Assembly: GCF_003991585.1 (NCBI RefSeq)
Contig: NZ_PQSP01000010.1
Span: 1 to 64,000, forward strand
Origin: Saezia sanguinis
GTDB lineage: Bacteria > Pseudomonadota > Gammaproteobacteria > Burkholderiales > Burkholderiaceae_C
Direction: 5' to 3'
DNA length: 64,000 bases
A program made the translations under genes and the position numbers. Below are positions 26,964 to 37,006 of this stretch, in pieces. Under the pieces are notes generated by a model. That model had not been told where the DNA came from. It did no database searches and saw only the letters and a list, made by a program, of their open reading frames with translations. The number at the start of each line of letters is the position of its first letter. Within the stretch, counting starts at the first letter, position 1.

Positions 26964-27078
26964 ATGCGCACTGATTTCACGGCCATTTAACCCCGCAGGG
27001 TGTTTTCGCACGTATAAAAACTGAACGATGCTACACTCGTCAGCATCAGGCAACCTCATTGAGTAAAGGAATATTTAC

Positions 27079-27852
27079 ATGCGCTTTTATACCCAGTTAG
27101 GCTTTACCGTGGCAACACTGGCTTTTATCGCCGGTTGTGCACAACAGCAGCAGACAGCCGTGATGGCAGACGCCCCGCTACCGGCACCTCAGCAGGCCCG
27201 TTCGTCAGAGCGGCTGGGAACCCAGTGGGGTGAAGGCATATCCTCCAATGTCACCACCGTTGACCTGCGCCGCACCTCCAGCCAGCCGGTGGATGTGGTT
27301 CAAATCAATTACTCCGCTGCCCGCTATTCCGGCAACGCCATTCAGGAAGCGATGATTGCCAATGGCCGCGTTGGCATGTCCATCCTGAACGAAAACAACC
27401 GCAAGTGGGAACTCACGCAGGACGGACAACGCCTGTACCTGAAGGGACGTGAAGGCGAGCGTTACCAGTTGTTCTACCAGAACTATTCGCAAAACACCTA
27501 TGAAATTGTCGCGACAGTGGATGGGCTGGATGTTCTCAAAGGTTCTGCCGGCTCGCTGTCGAACCGGGGTTATGTGCTGTACCCCAACAGCACGCTGCTG
27601 ATTGAAGGTTTCCGCAAAAACCAGAATGAAGTTGCAGCCTTCCGCTTTTCGGCCCCTGGGGACGCTTATGCGGCCAATACCGATGCAGGTTCAATTCGCA
27701 ATGTTGGCGTCATCGGCACTGCCGTGTTTGAGCTGAACAACCCGCGGCCCACCACGTCTTCCCCCGTACGCGGCACGCAACAAACGCCACAGGCATTTCC
27801 AGGCGACAGTTCCGGTGGCTCCTACGCACCCCCGCCCAACTACCGCCATTAA
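27079..27852 (+). CDS. Putative lipoprotein of unknown function
   Basis: A 257-residue exported protein. The signal peptide ends in a lipobox FIAGC (C19 or so), followed by a glutamine run. The mature part has a region like VDLRRTSSQPVDVVQINYSA and VGMSILNENNRKWELTQDGQ, with a serine/proline-rich tail. The fold appears beta-rich and no named domain is recognised. AAAGGA lies 9 nt before the start. Single gene, ended by a bidirectional terminator. Confidence 0.75.
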   Translation: MRFYTQLGFTVATLAFIAGCAQQQQTAVMADAPLPAPQQARSSERLGTQWGEGISSNVTTVDLRRTSSQPVDVVQINYSAARYSGNAIQEAMIANGRVGMSILNENNRKWELTQDGQRLYLKGREGERYQLFYQNYSQNTYEIVATVDGLDVLKGSAGSLSNRGYVLYPNSTLLIEGFRKNQNEVAAFRFSAPGDAYAANTDAGSIRNVGVIGTAVFELNNPRPTTSSPVRGTQQTPQAFPGDSSGGSYAPPPNYRH

Positions 27853-27880
27853 CAGCCCGCATTTGCGGTGCACTTAACCC

Positions 27881-27913
27881 AAAACAGCGGCTGAGTTTTT
27901 CAGTCGCTGTTTT
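27881..27913. terminator. Bidirectional terminator
   Basis: AAAACAGCG-g-CTGA pairs with TCAG-t-CGCTGTTTT around a 5-nt loop; one mismatch. It separates the lipoprotein gene from the convergent minus-strand gene. Confidence 0.82.
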
Positions 27914-27966
27914 AGCAACCTGATAACTAACAACTGCACCCGTGTATAGACCGTATAGGCCACCAA

Positions 27967-28917
27967 TCAGCCGGGATAGAACTTTTTAAATTCCGGCCTG
28001 ACCGCCGCCAGCACATCCTGCCGAGTGTTGATGCCCTCCAGCCAGGCCAGCCCGTAGGAACGCAGCCCTTCCAGCAGCGACTCCAGCGACAAATGCTCAT
28101 AACGGCTGCTGCCCAGAAATGCCGGCAAGGCCTGCGACGACTCGGTACCTTTGTCTGAAAAGCTGCGCCATGCCACCTGTGAAAAGCCTTCCGGCAATGC
28201 ATCCGGCGCATGCTCCACCCCGTCCAGCGCCGGGTGCCACACCATCGTCCTGACCTGCACAAAACGCCAGTCAGCCAGATAGCGGGGCACAATCACATCA
28301 AACACCTCACCGCGCCGGCGCCAGAAATAACCTGAGGAATAATGAAATGCCGGCACCAGCTTTTGCAGCGGCTTGAGCACCGTATCCACCTGCTCGCAGA
28401 CCTGCCCAATATCGTAATTGAACAGCGCGGCATGCGGGTTGCTGAGCAGGCGGTGCTCCAGCGCCGTGTTGTGGTAGCGCGGGTCATAAAAGACCATTTC
28501 CGCCACGTCTCCCACCGAGGCAAAGGTATCAAAATAAGGCAATGCCACACTGCGCAACTGCTGCTCCAGCCAGACCTCCTGCTGAACGGTGCTGCAATCT
28601 TCCCGCCACCAGTAAGTCAACTGGTCGGACAACGCCGGGGAGAGGTCGTGCATCAGCTCGGTATTATGGATATCGGTCGCTTCGTCCACCTTGTGCTGCG
28701 GCAACGTGTGCTCCAGCTCCGGCACCCAGATTCCAAAATACAGCGCGTACCGGGGGCTGCCATCTTCATGGCGCCGCCAGCCAATGACATCACGGATATT
28801 CTGGCGGGTGCGCACACAAAAGTCCATGTGCGGAAAACTCCAAAACCCCGCCTCCGTCAATGTGCGTGCCAGTACCTGCCGCAAGCGTTCGGGCTGACCT
28901 GTCATATGCGCTTCCAT
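27967..28917 (-). CDS. Conserved hypothetical cytosolic protein
   Basis: A 316-residue soluble protein, with no signal peptide or membrane span. It begins MTGQPERLRQVLARTLTEAG followed by FWSFPHMDFCVRTRQNIRDV, and is rich in W, Y and H. I do not recognise a family; the shape is of a domain-of-unknown-function protein of about 300 residues. A second ATG at 28905 has a good GGAAG upstream and could be the true start. It is divergent from the acyltransferase array, with 211 bp between starts. Confidence 0.65.
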   Translation of the reverse strand: MEAHMTGQPERLRQVLARTLTEAGFWSFPHMDFCVRTRQNIRDVIGWRRHEDGSPRYALYFGIWVPELEHTLPQHKVDEATDIHNTELMHDLSPALSDQLTYWWREDCSTVQQEVWLEQQLRSVALPYFDTFASVGDVAEMVFYDPRYHNTALEHRLLSNPHAALFNYDIGQVCEQVDTVLKPLQKLVPAFHYSSGYFWRRRGEVFDVIVPRYLADWRFVQVRTMVWHPALDGVEHAPDALPEGFSQVAWRSFSDKGTESSQALPAFLGSSRYEHLSLESLLEGLRSYGLAWLEGINTRQDVLAAVRPEFKKFYPG

Positions 28918-29058
28918 CGCTTACCTTAACTCTCTTTGTGTCCACATCATCAAACATGCCATTTTACGATCTGTTTACAATAAGGCGTTACCGTACGGCA
29001 TACCCCGGCACCCAAAGACATTTTACCGTGCACAAACACGCGTTCATTGCCGCATATA

Positions 29059-29104
29059 TTGGCGCGTGTGCCGTGAATCACGCTAAAATGTAAAGTTTTT
29101 TACA
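29059..29104 (+). promoter_or_regulatory. Probable promoter of acyltransferase array gene 1
   Basis: TAAAAT (29084-29089), preceded by CGC, lies 45 bp upstream of the first acyltransferase start. TTGGCG (29059-29064) is a possible -35 but the spacing of 19 bp is long. A short hairpin TGTAAA-GTTT-TTTACA (29089-29104) follows directly. The CGYTAAAAT string recurs before array genes 4 and 5. Confidence 0.4.
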
Positions 29105-29128
29105 CCCACTCATTCTGTAACCCGTTTC

Positions 29129-31075
29129 ATGACGTATAAACCGGAAATCGATGGCCTGCGGGCAGTGGCCGTTTTGCTGGTACTGCTTTGCCACATGCAA
29201 TTGGGCATGGCAGGCGGCTTTATCGGGGTGGATGTGTTTTTTGTCATCTCCGGTTTTCTGATCACCACCATTGTGGTGGACAGTCTCAGCCAGGGCAAGT
29301 TTTCCTTCTGGAACTTTTACGGCAGACGCTTCGTGCGCCTGTATCCGGCACTGATTGTTGTTGTCATCCTGACATTCATCGCCGGCTTTCTGCTGACCGA
29401 TCCCGCCACGCTGGAAAACCTGGCCCGTACCGGCAAATACGCCATCACGTCAGCCTCCAATTTCTTTTACTACAAACACCAGGGCTACTTTGCCATTGCG
29501 GCACAGAAACAACCGTTCCTGCACACCTGGTCGCTGGGGGTTGAATGGCAGTTCTACCTGGTCTGGCCGCTGCTGGTCTGGCTGGTCTTCAAGCTGCCGC
29601 TGAAATGCACCAAAGCGCTGCTGGTTGCTTTGCTGCTGGTCATTACCATTGCTTCGGTAGTCGCTTCGCAATGGGCACTGACACATGGCCGGGACAGCGC
29701 CGCCTATTACCTGATGCCGTACCGCGCTTTTGAACTGGGGCTGGGCGGCCTGCTGGTGTTCATTTACCATCAGCATATCAAACCTGCCGCCGGTGTGGTG
29801 CTGGTTATTGCAGGGCTGGCAGCCATTCTGTTTGCCTCTGTTTTTTACACCCCCAGCACACCCTTCCCCGGTTATTACGCGCTGCTGCCCTGCCTGGGCG
29901 CTGCGGCCTGCATGCTGGGCGGCAAAACCTTTGTTCAGGGCAATGTGCTCAAGTGGAACAGCGTGGTTTTCATCGGCAAGGCGTCGTACTCGATTTACCT
30001 GGTGCACTGGCCCTTGCTGGTGCTGTACAAATACTATGTGTTCAGGGATATCAACACCGTAGAAAAACTGGTGCTGCTGCTGGTTTCCCTGGTGCTGGGC
30101 ATCGTGATTTACCTGCTGGTGGAAAAACGCATCAACTGGAAACGCCTGCCCAACAAGCTGGTTGGCTGCCTGGCCATGGCCGCTGTGGTGCTGGTGGTTG
30201 CACCGGTGTTCCATTACATCAGCAAAGGGGGCGGCGGCCTGCCCTGGCGCCTGAATGCCACCGAACTGAACAACAGCGATTATTTTGAGCCGGCACGTGC
30301 CGGCTACCATGACCGAAGCACACTGGGCAACAAGGCCGGCCCGTTCATCGCCGTGGTGGCTGGCGACAGCTTTGCCCACAGCTATGCCACGGGGTTTGAT
30401 GAATACCTGAGCCCACGGATGCAGGCGGTTGACCTGGTCACCAGCCCGGGCTGCATGGTATCGGGCCTGTATTACCGCTCGGACCTGTCGGCAGCCGATA
30501 AGGCCGACTGCATTGACGTTTACCAGAAAGCCATTGAAAAATCGGCACAATACAATGTGCCGCTGGTGCTGGTCCAGTCCTGGGATAATTACAAAATTCA
30601 TGAATTCACCCGGCTGGACGAAAGCGGCCGGCTTCATTTTGACCGGCAAGCGGTATACGATGATTTCATCCGGCAAAACCTGACCTATACCCTGAGCCAG
30701 ATGAACGGACGCCCACTGATTCTGGTGGCTACAGTGCCTTACTTCAAAATCGACACCAGCGAAAAAGAATGTCTGGCCCGCCCGCCTTATGTTCCCAACC
30801 AGGTCTGCACGCAGCAGATCCTGCTCCAGTATCCCATTGAAGAAGCCATTGCACACCATATCAACACCTTGCTGCAGGAGTTTGCTCAGCAGCACCCGAA
30901 CGTCTACTATGTAGACCCGTCGTTGCAGGCCTGCCCGCAGGGTATTTGCACGGCACAACACAATGCCATGATTTACGACGATGGCTCGCATTTGTCCAAA
31001 TACGGCTCACGACTGCTGACCCCAACGGTGCTCGGAGCGGTCGAGCGCATCATTCACCCCGGTGAAACACCATGA
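29129..31075 (+). CDS. Acyltransferase 3 / SGNH fusion, array copy 1
   Basis: A 648-residue OafA/YrhL-like O-acyltransferase. Residues 1-375 hold about ten membrane helices with the family motifs IDGLRAVAVLLVLLCHMQLG, GVDVFFVISGFLI, FYGRRFVRLYPAL and HTWSLGVEWQFYLVWPLL. Residues 395-640 are a periplasmic SGNH domain with Ser414 in AGDSF and Asp618/His621 in DDGSHLSKYG. The likely role is transfer of acetyl or another acyl group from the cytosolic donor to a surface or periplasmic glycan. It overlaps copy 2 by ATGA, so the two are translationally coupled. It is the first of six tandem paralogues. Confidence 0.9.
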   Translation: MTYKPEIDGLRAVAVLLVLLCHMQLGMAGGFIGVDVFFVISGFLITTIVVDSLSQGKFSFWNFYGRRFVRLYPALIVVVILTFIAGFLLTDPATLENLARTGKYAITSASNFFYYKHQGYFAIAAQKQPFLHTWSLGVEWQFYLVWPLLVWLVFKLPLKCTKALLVALLLVITIASVVASQWALTHGRDSAAYYLMPYRAFELGLGGLLVFIYHQHIKPAAGVVLVIAGLAAILFASVFYTPSTPFPGYYALLPCLGAAACMLGGKTFVQGNVLKWNSVVFIGKASYSIYLVHWPLLVLYKYYVFRDINTVEKLVLLLVSLVLGIVIYLLVEKRINWKRLPNKLVGCLAMAAVVLVVAPVFHYISKGGGGLPWRLNATELNNSDYFEPARAGYHDRSTLGNKAGPFIAVVAGDSFAHSYATGFDEYLSPRMQAVDLVTSPGCMVSGLYYRSDLSAADKADCIDVYQKAIEKSAQYNVPLVLVQSWDNYKIHEFTRLDESGRLHFDRQAVYDDFIRQNLTYTLSQMNGRPLILVATVPYFKIDTSEKECLARPPYVPNQVCTQQILLQYPIEEAIAHHINTLLQEFAQQHPNVYYVDPSLQACPQGICTAQHNAMIYDDGSHLSKYGSRLLTPTVLGAVERIIHPGETP

Positions 31076-33006
31076 CGTACAAACCCGAAATTGATGGCCT
31101 GCGGGCTATTGCTGTTTTACTTGTTCTGCTATGCCATATGCGGCTGGGCATGGCCGGGGGGTTTGTCGGGGTGGACGTGTTTTTTGTCATCTCCGGTTTT
31201 CTGATCACATCCATTGTTTACAATGGACTGGATCAGAACAAATTTTCATTCTGGAATTTTTACGGCCGCCGTTTTGTGCGCCTGTACCCTGCGCTTCTGA
31301 CCGTTGTCCTGCTGACCTTCATCGCCGGCTTTCTGCTGATGGATGCGGAAACCTTCAAACACCTGAACCGGGCCGGGCGCTACGCCATTGTTTCAGCCTC
31401 CAACATCTTTTTCAATAACAACCTGAATTATTTTGACCAGGCGGCCCAGCAGCAGATTTTTCTGCACACCTGGTCACTCGGGGTTGAATGGCAGTTTTAC
31501 CTGATCTGGCCGCTGCTGATGTGGGGCGTTTTCAAGCTGTCGGCCAAATCTGTACGCCCGGCACTGGTGTGCCTGATTGCACTGATCACCATTGCTTCGG
31601 TTGCTGCTTCGCAATGGATGATCGGGCATGACGCCAAAGCGGCCTACTACCTCATGCCGTACCGCGCTTTTGAACTGGGGCTGGGCGGCCTGCTGGTATT
31701 TGGCTATGAGCGTGCCGTCAAACCGGCAACCGGCATCCTGCTGGTCATCGCCGGCATGCTGGCAATCATCGCCTCGGCCCTTATCTATACGCCGAAAACG
31801 CCATTTCCCGGTGTGGCCGCACTGCTGCCCTGTCTGGGCGCGGTCGCCTGCATGTACGGCGGCAAGGCATTTACCGCGGGCAATGTGCTCAAATGGTCGC
31901 CAGTGGTCTTTATCGGCAAGGCATCCTATTCCATTTACCTGGTGCACTGGCCGTTGCTGGTGCTGTACCAATACTATGTGTACCGTCACATCAACACCAC
32001 GGAAAAAGTCACACTGCTGTTGGCCTCTGTTGCGCTGGGTTCCGTGGTTTATCTGCTGGTAGAAAAGCGCATCAACTGGAAGCGCCTGTCCAACAAGCTG
32101 GCAGGCTGCCTGAGCATGATCGGCCTGTCGGTTGTCATGCTCGCCCTTTTCTATTACGCTGGTAAGCCCGGCGACGGCCTGCCATGGCGCATGGCCGACA
32201 ACAACACGCTGCAAAACCCTGATTATTACGAGTGGGGCATTGCCCGCTTTCCAGCGGTTGCTGTGTTAGGGCAGCCTGACGGGCAGCGTGTTGCGATCAT
32301 TGGCGGAGACAGTTTTGCGGCCAATATGTCCACCGGGTTTGATGAATACCTCAAACCGCTGGGCCAAAACGTGAACCGTTTTTACGAGCCTGGCTGCCTG
32401 ATCACGGCAGCGACCGAGCTGGAAATCATCAACATTCCACCCGCCTGCCAGCACTTGTCCGCCCTGACCTTGCAGGACGTGGCGCAAAACCCCGGCCTGC
32501 CGCTGATCCTGATCCAGTCGTGGGGTGGCCCGCTGGTACAGGCCGACGCCGAAGGCACGCCACCGGATATGGCCCTGCAGGAGCGTTATAACACCGTCAT
32601 TACCCATAACCTGGACGACTTGCGCACACGCATTGGCGAGCGCCCGCTGTTCCTGGTGGGCAGCCCACCTTACCGGCGCTGGGGCACCGGTGAAAAAACC
32701 TGCCTGACCCGCCCGGCTTATCTGCCGCAGATTTGTGAGCAGCAGATTCCGGCCTATCCGGTACAGGCATCGCCCGTAAGCAACATCAACACCGCGCTGC
32801 AGGCCTATGCGCAACAACACGACGGCGTTTATTACATTGATACCGCATCGGTAGCCTGCCCGGGGGGCACCTGCACATCAGAGCGTAACTCGATGCTGTA
32901 TTTTGACGGGTTTCACACATCCCAATACGGCGCACGCCTGGTGGTGCAGGATATCATGCGCCAGGTCAATGCCGCCTTAGCCCAGGAGCATGGTGCGCAG
33001 CCATGA
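31072..33006 (+). CDS. Acyltransferase 3 / SGNH fusion, array copy 2
   Basis: 644 residues, same architecture as copy 1. In the first 60 residues 51 match copy 1, while the C-terminal half differs much more. SGNH serine Ser414 in GGDSFAAN; catalytic Asp-x-x-His in YFDGFHTSQYG. Conserved cysteines occur in EPGCLI, PPACQHL, KTCLTRPAYLPQIC and ACPGGTC. Start and stop overlap both neighbours by ATGA (31072 and 33003), so copies 1-3 probably form one operon. Acceptor substrate unknown. Confidence 0.9.
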   Translation: MTYKPEIDGLRAIAVLLVLLCHMRLGMAGGFVGVDVFFVISGFLITSIVYNGLDQNKFSFWNFYGRRFVRLYPALLTVVLLTFIAGFLLMDAETFKHLNRAGRYAIVSASNIFFNNNLNYFDQAAQQQIFLHTWSLGVEWQFYLIWPLLMWGVFKLSAKSVRPALVCLIALITIASVAASQWMIGHDAKAAYYLMPYRAFELGLGGLLVFGYERAVKPATGILLVIAGMLAIIASALIYTPKTPFPGVAALLPCLGAVACMYGGKAFTAGNVLKWSPVVFIGKASYSIYLVHWPLLVLYQYYVYRHINTTEKVTLLLASVALGSVVYLLVEKRINWKRLSNKLAGCLSMIGLSVVMLALFYYAGKPGDGLPWRMADNNTLQNPDYYEWGIARFPAVAVLGQPDGQRVAIIGGDSFAANMSTGFDEYLKPLGQNVNRFYEPGCLITAATELEIINIPPACQHLSALTLQDVAQNPGLPLILIQSWGGPLVQADAEGTPPDMALQERYNTVITHNLDDLRTRIGERPLFLVGSPPYRRWGTGEKTCLTRPAYLPQICEQQIPAYPVQASPVSNINTALQAYAQQHDGVYYIDTASVACPGGTCTSERNSMLYFDGFHTSQYGARLVVQDIMRQVNAALAQEHGAQP

Positions 33007-34919
33007 CTTACAAGCCCGAGATAGACGGACTGAGAGCGGTTGCTGTATTGCTGGTGCTGTTATGCCATATGCAGTTGAGCGCGTCAGGCGGCTTCATCGG
33101 TGTGGACGTGTTTTTTGTCATTTCCGGTTTTCTGATTACTTCCATTCTGGTTGGTGGCATCGGCGAAGGCCGCTTTTCATTCTGGAATTTTTACGGGCGG
33201 CGCTTTATCCGCCTGTATCCTGCGTTGATTGCCGTTACCGTGCTGGTATTTGCGGCCGCATTTTTACTGCTGAGTCCTTCTTACATGGAGCTGATTGCCC
33301 GCACGGCAAAATACGCCATCACCTCCACATCCAACGTTTTTTTCAGCAAGTTTCAAGGATACTTTGACGCATCAGCACAGGCACAGCCTTTTTTGCACAC
33401 CTGGTCACTGGGCGTTGAATGGCAGTTTTACCTGATCTGGCCGCTGCTGGTGTGGGGTATTTACAAACTGCCGGTACAGGCACCACGCAAATGGCTGGTT
33501 GCCGCGCTGGCGCTGATCACCCTGGCTTCGGTCATTGCCTCGCAATGGATGATCGGCAAAAACGCCAATACCGCCTACTACCAGATGCCGTTTCGCGCAT
33601 TTGAACTGGGCATCGGTGCGTTACTGGTATTTGTGTACCCGAAACGCAGCAACCCCGCCGTTTCAGCCGGGCTGACACTGGCAGGCATGGCGGCCATTCT
33701 TTATGCAGCGTTCGTGTATACACCCGCCACGCCGTTTCCGGGACTGGCCGCTTTGCTGCCCTGCCTGGGCGCAGCCGCCTGTATTTATGGCGCACAGGGG
33801 TTTACCACGGGCAATGTGCTGAAGTGGCCATGGGTTGTGTACATCGGCAAAATCTCTTATTCGGTTTACCTGGTGCACTGGCCGCTGCTGGTGCTGTACC
33901 GTTTGTATATTTTCCGCGAGATCAACACCACTGAAAAAGCCGGCCTGTTTATCGCCTCGCTGGTACTGGGTGCGTTGCTGTACAGTTGTATTGAAACCCG
34001 GATCAACTGGAAACGCCTGTCCAGCAAACTGGCCAGGTCGCTGGCCACACTTGCCGTGGTTGTCCTGTGCCTGGGTTTGTTTCAATATGCCAGCAGAATC
34101 GATTCCGGGCTGCCATGGCGCCTGTCATCCGGCGAGTTGAACACCCCGTTATACACCCGCTGGGGCGGCTTCAATATATTCAAACAGCCGCTTCAAGGCC
34201 AGGCAGATGCCCCTCAGGTCGCGGTGATTGCTGGCGACAGCTTTGCAGCCAGCCTGGCGCATGGCATCGACAATGATCTGAAAACCCGCCACCAGTCTGC
34301 GGAACTCATGTTCTCTCCAGCCTGTGTGATTTCTCCGACATCCAGCAACGAACACTGCAAAACAGTCTCTCTGCGTGCCTTCCAGCAGGCGCGGGAGGCA
34401 CACCTGCCGCTGGTGCTGGTGATGTCATGGGGCGTGCCATACAGCGAGCACTTCCTGCTCTCCCACGGTATTCCCCAGGAAACTCAGGCACAGTATCACC
34501 AGGAACTGTATGAGCAGCTTGACCAGATCCGGCAGTTGATTGGCGACTCCCCACTGATTCTGGTTGGCAATGTTCCCTACAAGCGCTGGGGAATGGGGGC
34601 GCAGGAATGTCTGCTGCGACCGCAATATGTGTACCGCGCCTGTGAACAGCAGATCGGGGACTACCGTGTGAATAACCTCCCGACCTACCAGACCAATCAG
34701 GCACTGAGCCAGTATGCGCAAACCCGCGACAACGTTTATTACATTGATATCGACAACGCGGTTTGCCCGCAGGGTGTATGCACAACACAGCGCAGCGCCA
34801 TGATGTACTACGACGGCTTTCACCTTTCTGTTTATGGCTCAGACATTGTCGGGCCTTATGTCATGCAGGAAATAACAAATATTCTTGAACAGTACCGCCA
34901 GGCGGACAACCACCATTAA
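33003..34919 (+). CDS. Acyltransferase 3 / SGNH fusion, array copy 3
   Basis: 638 residues. Membrane half with FFVISGFLITSILVGGIGEG and HTWSLGVEWQFYLIWPLLVW. SGNH half with Ser413 in AGDSFAASLAHG and DGFHLSVYG near the C-terminus. Cysteine pattern conserved (SPACVI, NEHCKTV, QECLLRPQYVYRAC, VCPQGVC). Last gene of the first coupled group; a 149-bp gap with its own probable promoter separates it from copy 4. Confidence 0.9.
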   Translation: MTYKPEIDGLRAVAVLLVLLCHMQLSASGGFIGVDVFFVISGFLITSILVGGIGEGRFSFWNFYGRRFIRLYPALIAVTVLVFAAAFLLLSPSYMELIARTAKYAITSTSNVFFSKFQGYFDASAQAQPFLHTWSLGVEWQFYLIWPLLVWGIYKLPVQAPRKWLVAALALITLASVIASQWMIGKNANTAYYQMPFRAFELGIGALLVFVYPKRSNPAVSAGLTLAGMAAILYAAFVYTPATPFPGLAALLPCLGAAACIYGAQGFTTGNVLKWPWVVYIGKISYSVYLVHWPLLVLYRLYIFREINTTEKAGLFIASLVLGALLYSCIETRINWKRLSSKLARSLATLAVVVLCLGLFQYASRIDSGLPWRLSSGELNTPLYTRWGGFNIFKQPLQGQADAPQVAVIAGDSFAASLAHGIDNDLKTRHQSAELMFSPACVISPTSSNEHCKTVSLRAFQQAREAHLPLVLVMSWGVPYSEHFLLSHGIPQETQAQYHQELYEQLDQIRQLIGDSPLILVGNVPYKRWGMGAQECLLRPQYVYRACEQQIGDYRVNNLPTYQTNQALSQYAQTRDNVYYIDIDNAVCPQGVCTTQRSAMMYYDGFHLSVYGSDIVGPYVMQEITNILEQYRQADNHH

Positions 34920-35068
34920 AACCCGCCATTCACCCTCAAAAATGCAACAACATGGTGCATAGTTGCACTGATTCTGGCCCTTTTCTGCGGGATTCTCGTT
35001 AAAATAATTGGTTTAAATGATCATGCAGGATACGCTGCATTGACGGGCTGTTTGACTGAATCTATCCC
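34920..35068 (+). promoter_or_regulatory. Spacer with probable promoter before array copy 4
   Basis: TAAAAT at 35000-35005, preceded by CGT, lies 69 bp before the copy 4 start. An imperfectly spaced inverted repeat TGCAAC (34943-34948) / GTTGCA (34962-34967) lies upstream and could be a regulator site. No coding potential seen. Confidence 0.4.
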
Positions 35069-37006
35069 ATGACCTATAAACCAGAAATCGACGGACTGCG
35101 CGCGGTAGCTGTACTCCTGGTATTGCTGTGCCACATGCAGCTTGGCTTCATGGGCGGGTTTATTGGCGTGGACGTGTTCTTCGTCATTTCAGGCTTTCTG
35201 ATCACCACCATTGTTGTCAACGGCATCGCGCAGGACCACTTCTCATTCTGGAGCTTTTACGCCCGGCGCTTTGTGCGCCTGTACCCCGCGTTGATTGTGG
35301 TCGTCCTGCTGACATTCATTGCCGGCTTTTTGCTGGTGAGCCCGACCTTCCTTGAGGCCATCACCCGCTCAGGCAAATACGCGCTGGCTTCTGCATCAAA
35401 TGTTTTTTTCAACCGGCACCTGGGCTATTTTGATGTTGCCGCACAGGGGCAAGTATTTCTGCATACCTGGTCGCTGGGGGTGGAGTGGCAGTTCTATCTG
35501 GCCTGGCCTTTGCTGGTCTGGATGGCCCTGAAGCTCTCCAGATATGTGTTATGGGCCATGCTGCTGGCTATCACCATAGCTTCGCTCGTCGCCTCGCAGA
35601 CCATGCTCGACACCAACGCCAATGCCGCCTACTACCTGATGCCGTACCGCGCGTTTGAACTGGGCATTGGCGCACTGCTGGCGCTGGTTTATGAAAAACC
35701 GGCAAGCCGCCCCACATCCATCCTGCTGGTTTTGGCAGGCATCGCCGCAATTTTATATTCCGCACTGGTTTATACATCAAGCACGCCCTTTCCGGGCGTA
35801 GCCGCGCTGCTGCCATGCCTGGGAACTGCCGCATGCATTTATGGCGGCAAGGGCTTCAACGTTGGCAATGTGCTGCGCTGGTCGCCGGTGGTTTATATCG
35901 GCAAAATCTCTTATTCTGTGTATCTGGTGCACTGGCCGCTGCTGGTTCTTTACAGCTACTATGTGTTTCGCAATATCAGCACGCTGGAAAAAATCGCGCT
36001 GTTTACAGCCTCGCTGGTGCTGGGTGCACTGCTGTATACCCTGGTTGAAACACGCATCAACTGGAAACGCATGGGCAACAAGCTGGTGGACTGTTCCGCC
36101 ATGGTCGCTCTTGTGGTTGTCATGGTCGGTGCGTTTCAGTATGTCAGCAACCAGGGAGAAGGCTTACCCTGGCGGCTGGGCAACAACGAACTGAACGACC
36201 CGCAGTACACCATGTGGGGCGGGGAAAACTACGAGCATGAGCTGTTTTTGGGTGCCGTGGATACGCCGCCATCGGCCATTGTTGCAGGCGACAGCCTGGC
36301 AGGCAGCCTGGCCAGCGGGCTGGATTATGCCACCCGACAAACCCCGGGTTCACTGGATTTGATTTTTTCGCCAGGATGCCTGATCTCTGAAATTGACTAC
36401 CGGCCGCAAGCCACCCCTCAATGCCGCGCTTTGACGCAGGCAACGTTTGACAACGTCAGCGAGGACAACCTGCCGCTGGTGCTGGTGCAGGCCTGGTGGT
36501 TCGTTAACAATACGCCGGTCACCAAAGAAGACGCGCAGAAAGGTGTTGCTGCCGGCACGCATGATTTTCTGCTGGCCAACCTGGACGACATTCGCAAACG
36601 CCTGAACGGGCAGGCCATGGTGCTGGTGGGCGGCGTACCGCTCAAGCGCATGAACGGCGGTGAACAGGAATGCCTGCTGCGCCCGAACTACCTGCCGCAG
36701 GCGTGTGAGGCAGAGCTCAGCGACTACCGTGTGGAAGACATCTTCATCCACAAAACCAACCTGACCCTAAAAGCATATGCGCAGGCTCACGCGCGGGAAA
36801 ATGTCTACTTTATCGACATTGAACCCATCCTGTGCCCCAACGGTATCTGCTCTGCCAGGCAAAATGCCAAACTCTATGCCGACGGCATTCACCTGTCTTA
36901 CTATGGCGCCAAGCTGGTCGCGCCCCATGTACTCGAGCAAATCAAGGGGATTGTTCAGCAACTGCAGCAAACCCCGTCTCAGGGCGCCTTATCCCCCCAG
37001 TCATAA
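35069..37006 (+). CDS. Acyltransferase 3 / SGNH fusion, array copy 4
   Basis: 645 residues. The membrane half begins MTYKPEIDGLRAVAVLLVLL and keeps GVDVFFVISGFLITTIVVNG and HTWSLGVEWQFYLAWPLLVW. SGNH half with Ser409 in AGDSLAGSLASG (a GDSL rather than GDSF block) and ADGIHLSYYG. Cysteines in SPGCLI, TPQCRAL, QECLLRPNYLPQAC and LCPNGIC. Flanked by gaps on both sides, so it appears to be its own transcription unit. Confidence 0.9.
   Translation: MTYKPEIDGLRAVAVLLVLLCHMQLGFMGGFIGVDVFFVISGFLITTIVVNGIAQDHFSFWSFYARRFVRLYPALIVVVLLTFIAGFLLVSPTFLEAITRSGKYALASASNVFFNRHLGYFDVAAQGQVFLHTWSLGVEWQFYLAWPLLVWMALKLSRYVLWAMLLAITIASLVASQTMLDTNANAAYYLMPYRAFELGIGALLALVYEKPASRPTSILLVLAGIAAILYSALVYTSSTPFPGVAALLPCLGTAACIYGGKGFNVGNVLRWSPVVYIGKISYSVYLVHWPLLVLYSYYVFRNISTLEKIALFTASLVLGALLYTLVETRINWKRMGNKLVDCSAMVALVVVMVGAFQYVSNQGEGLPWRLGNNELNDPQYTMWGGENYEHELFLGAVDTPPSAIVAGDSLAGSLASGLDYATRQTPGSLDLIFSPGCLISEIDYRPQATPQCRALTQATFDNVSEDNLPLVLVQAWWFVNNTPVTKEDAQKGVAAGTHDFLLANLDDIRKRLNGQAMVLVGGVPLKRMNGGEQECLLRPNYLPQACEAELSDYRVEDIFIHKTNLTLKAYAQAHARENVYFIDIEPILCPNGICSARQNAKLYADGIHLSYYGAKLVAPHVLEQIKGIVQQLQQTPSQGALSPQS

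Noticed and set aside
29450-30991. 513-residue minus-strand open frame opposite acyltransferase copy 1
   Set aside because: It mirrors a well-supported gene in codon-biased DNA, is rich in H, Q and G, and has no recognisable domain. Similar antisense frames occur opposite the other copies for the same reason.
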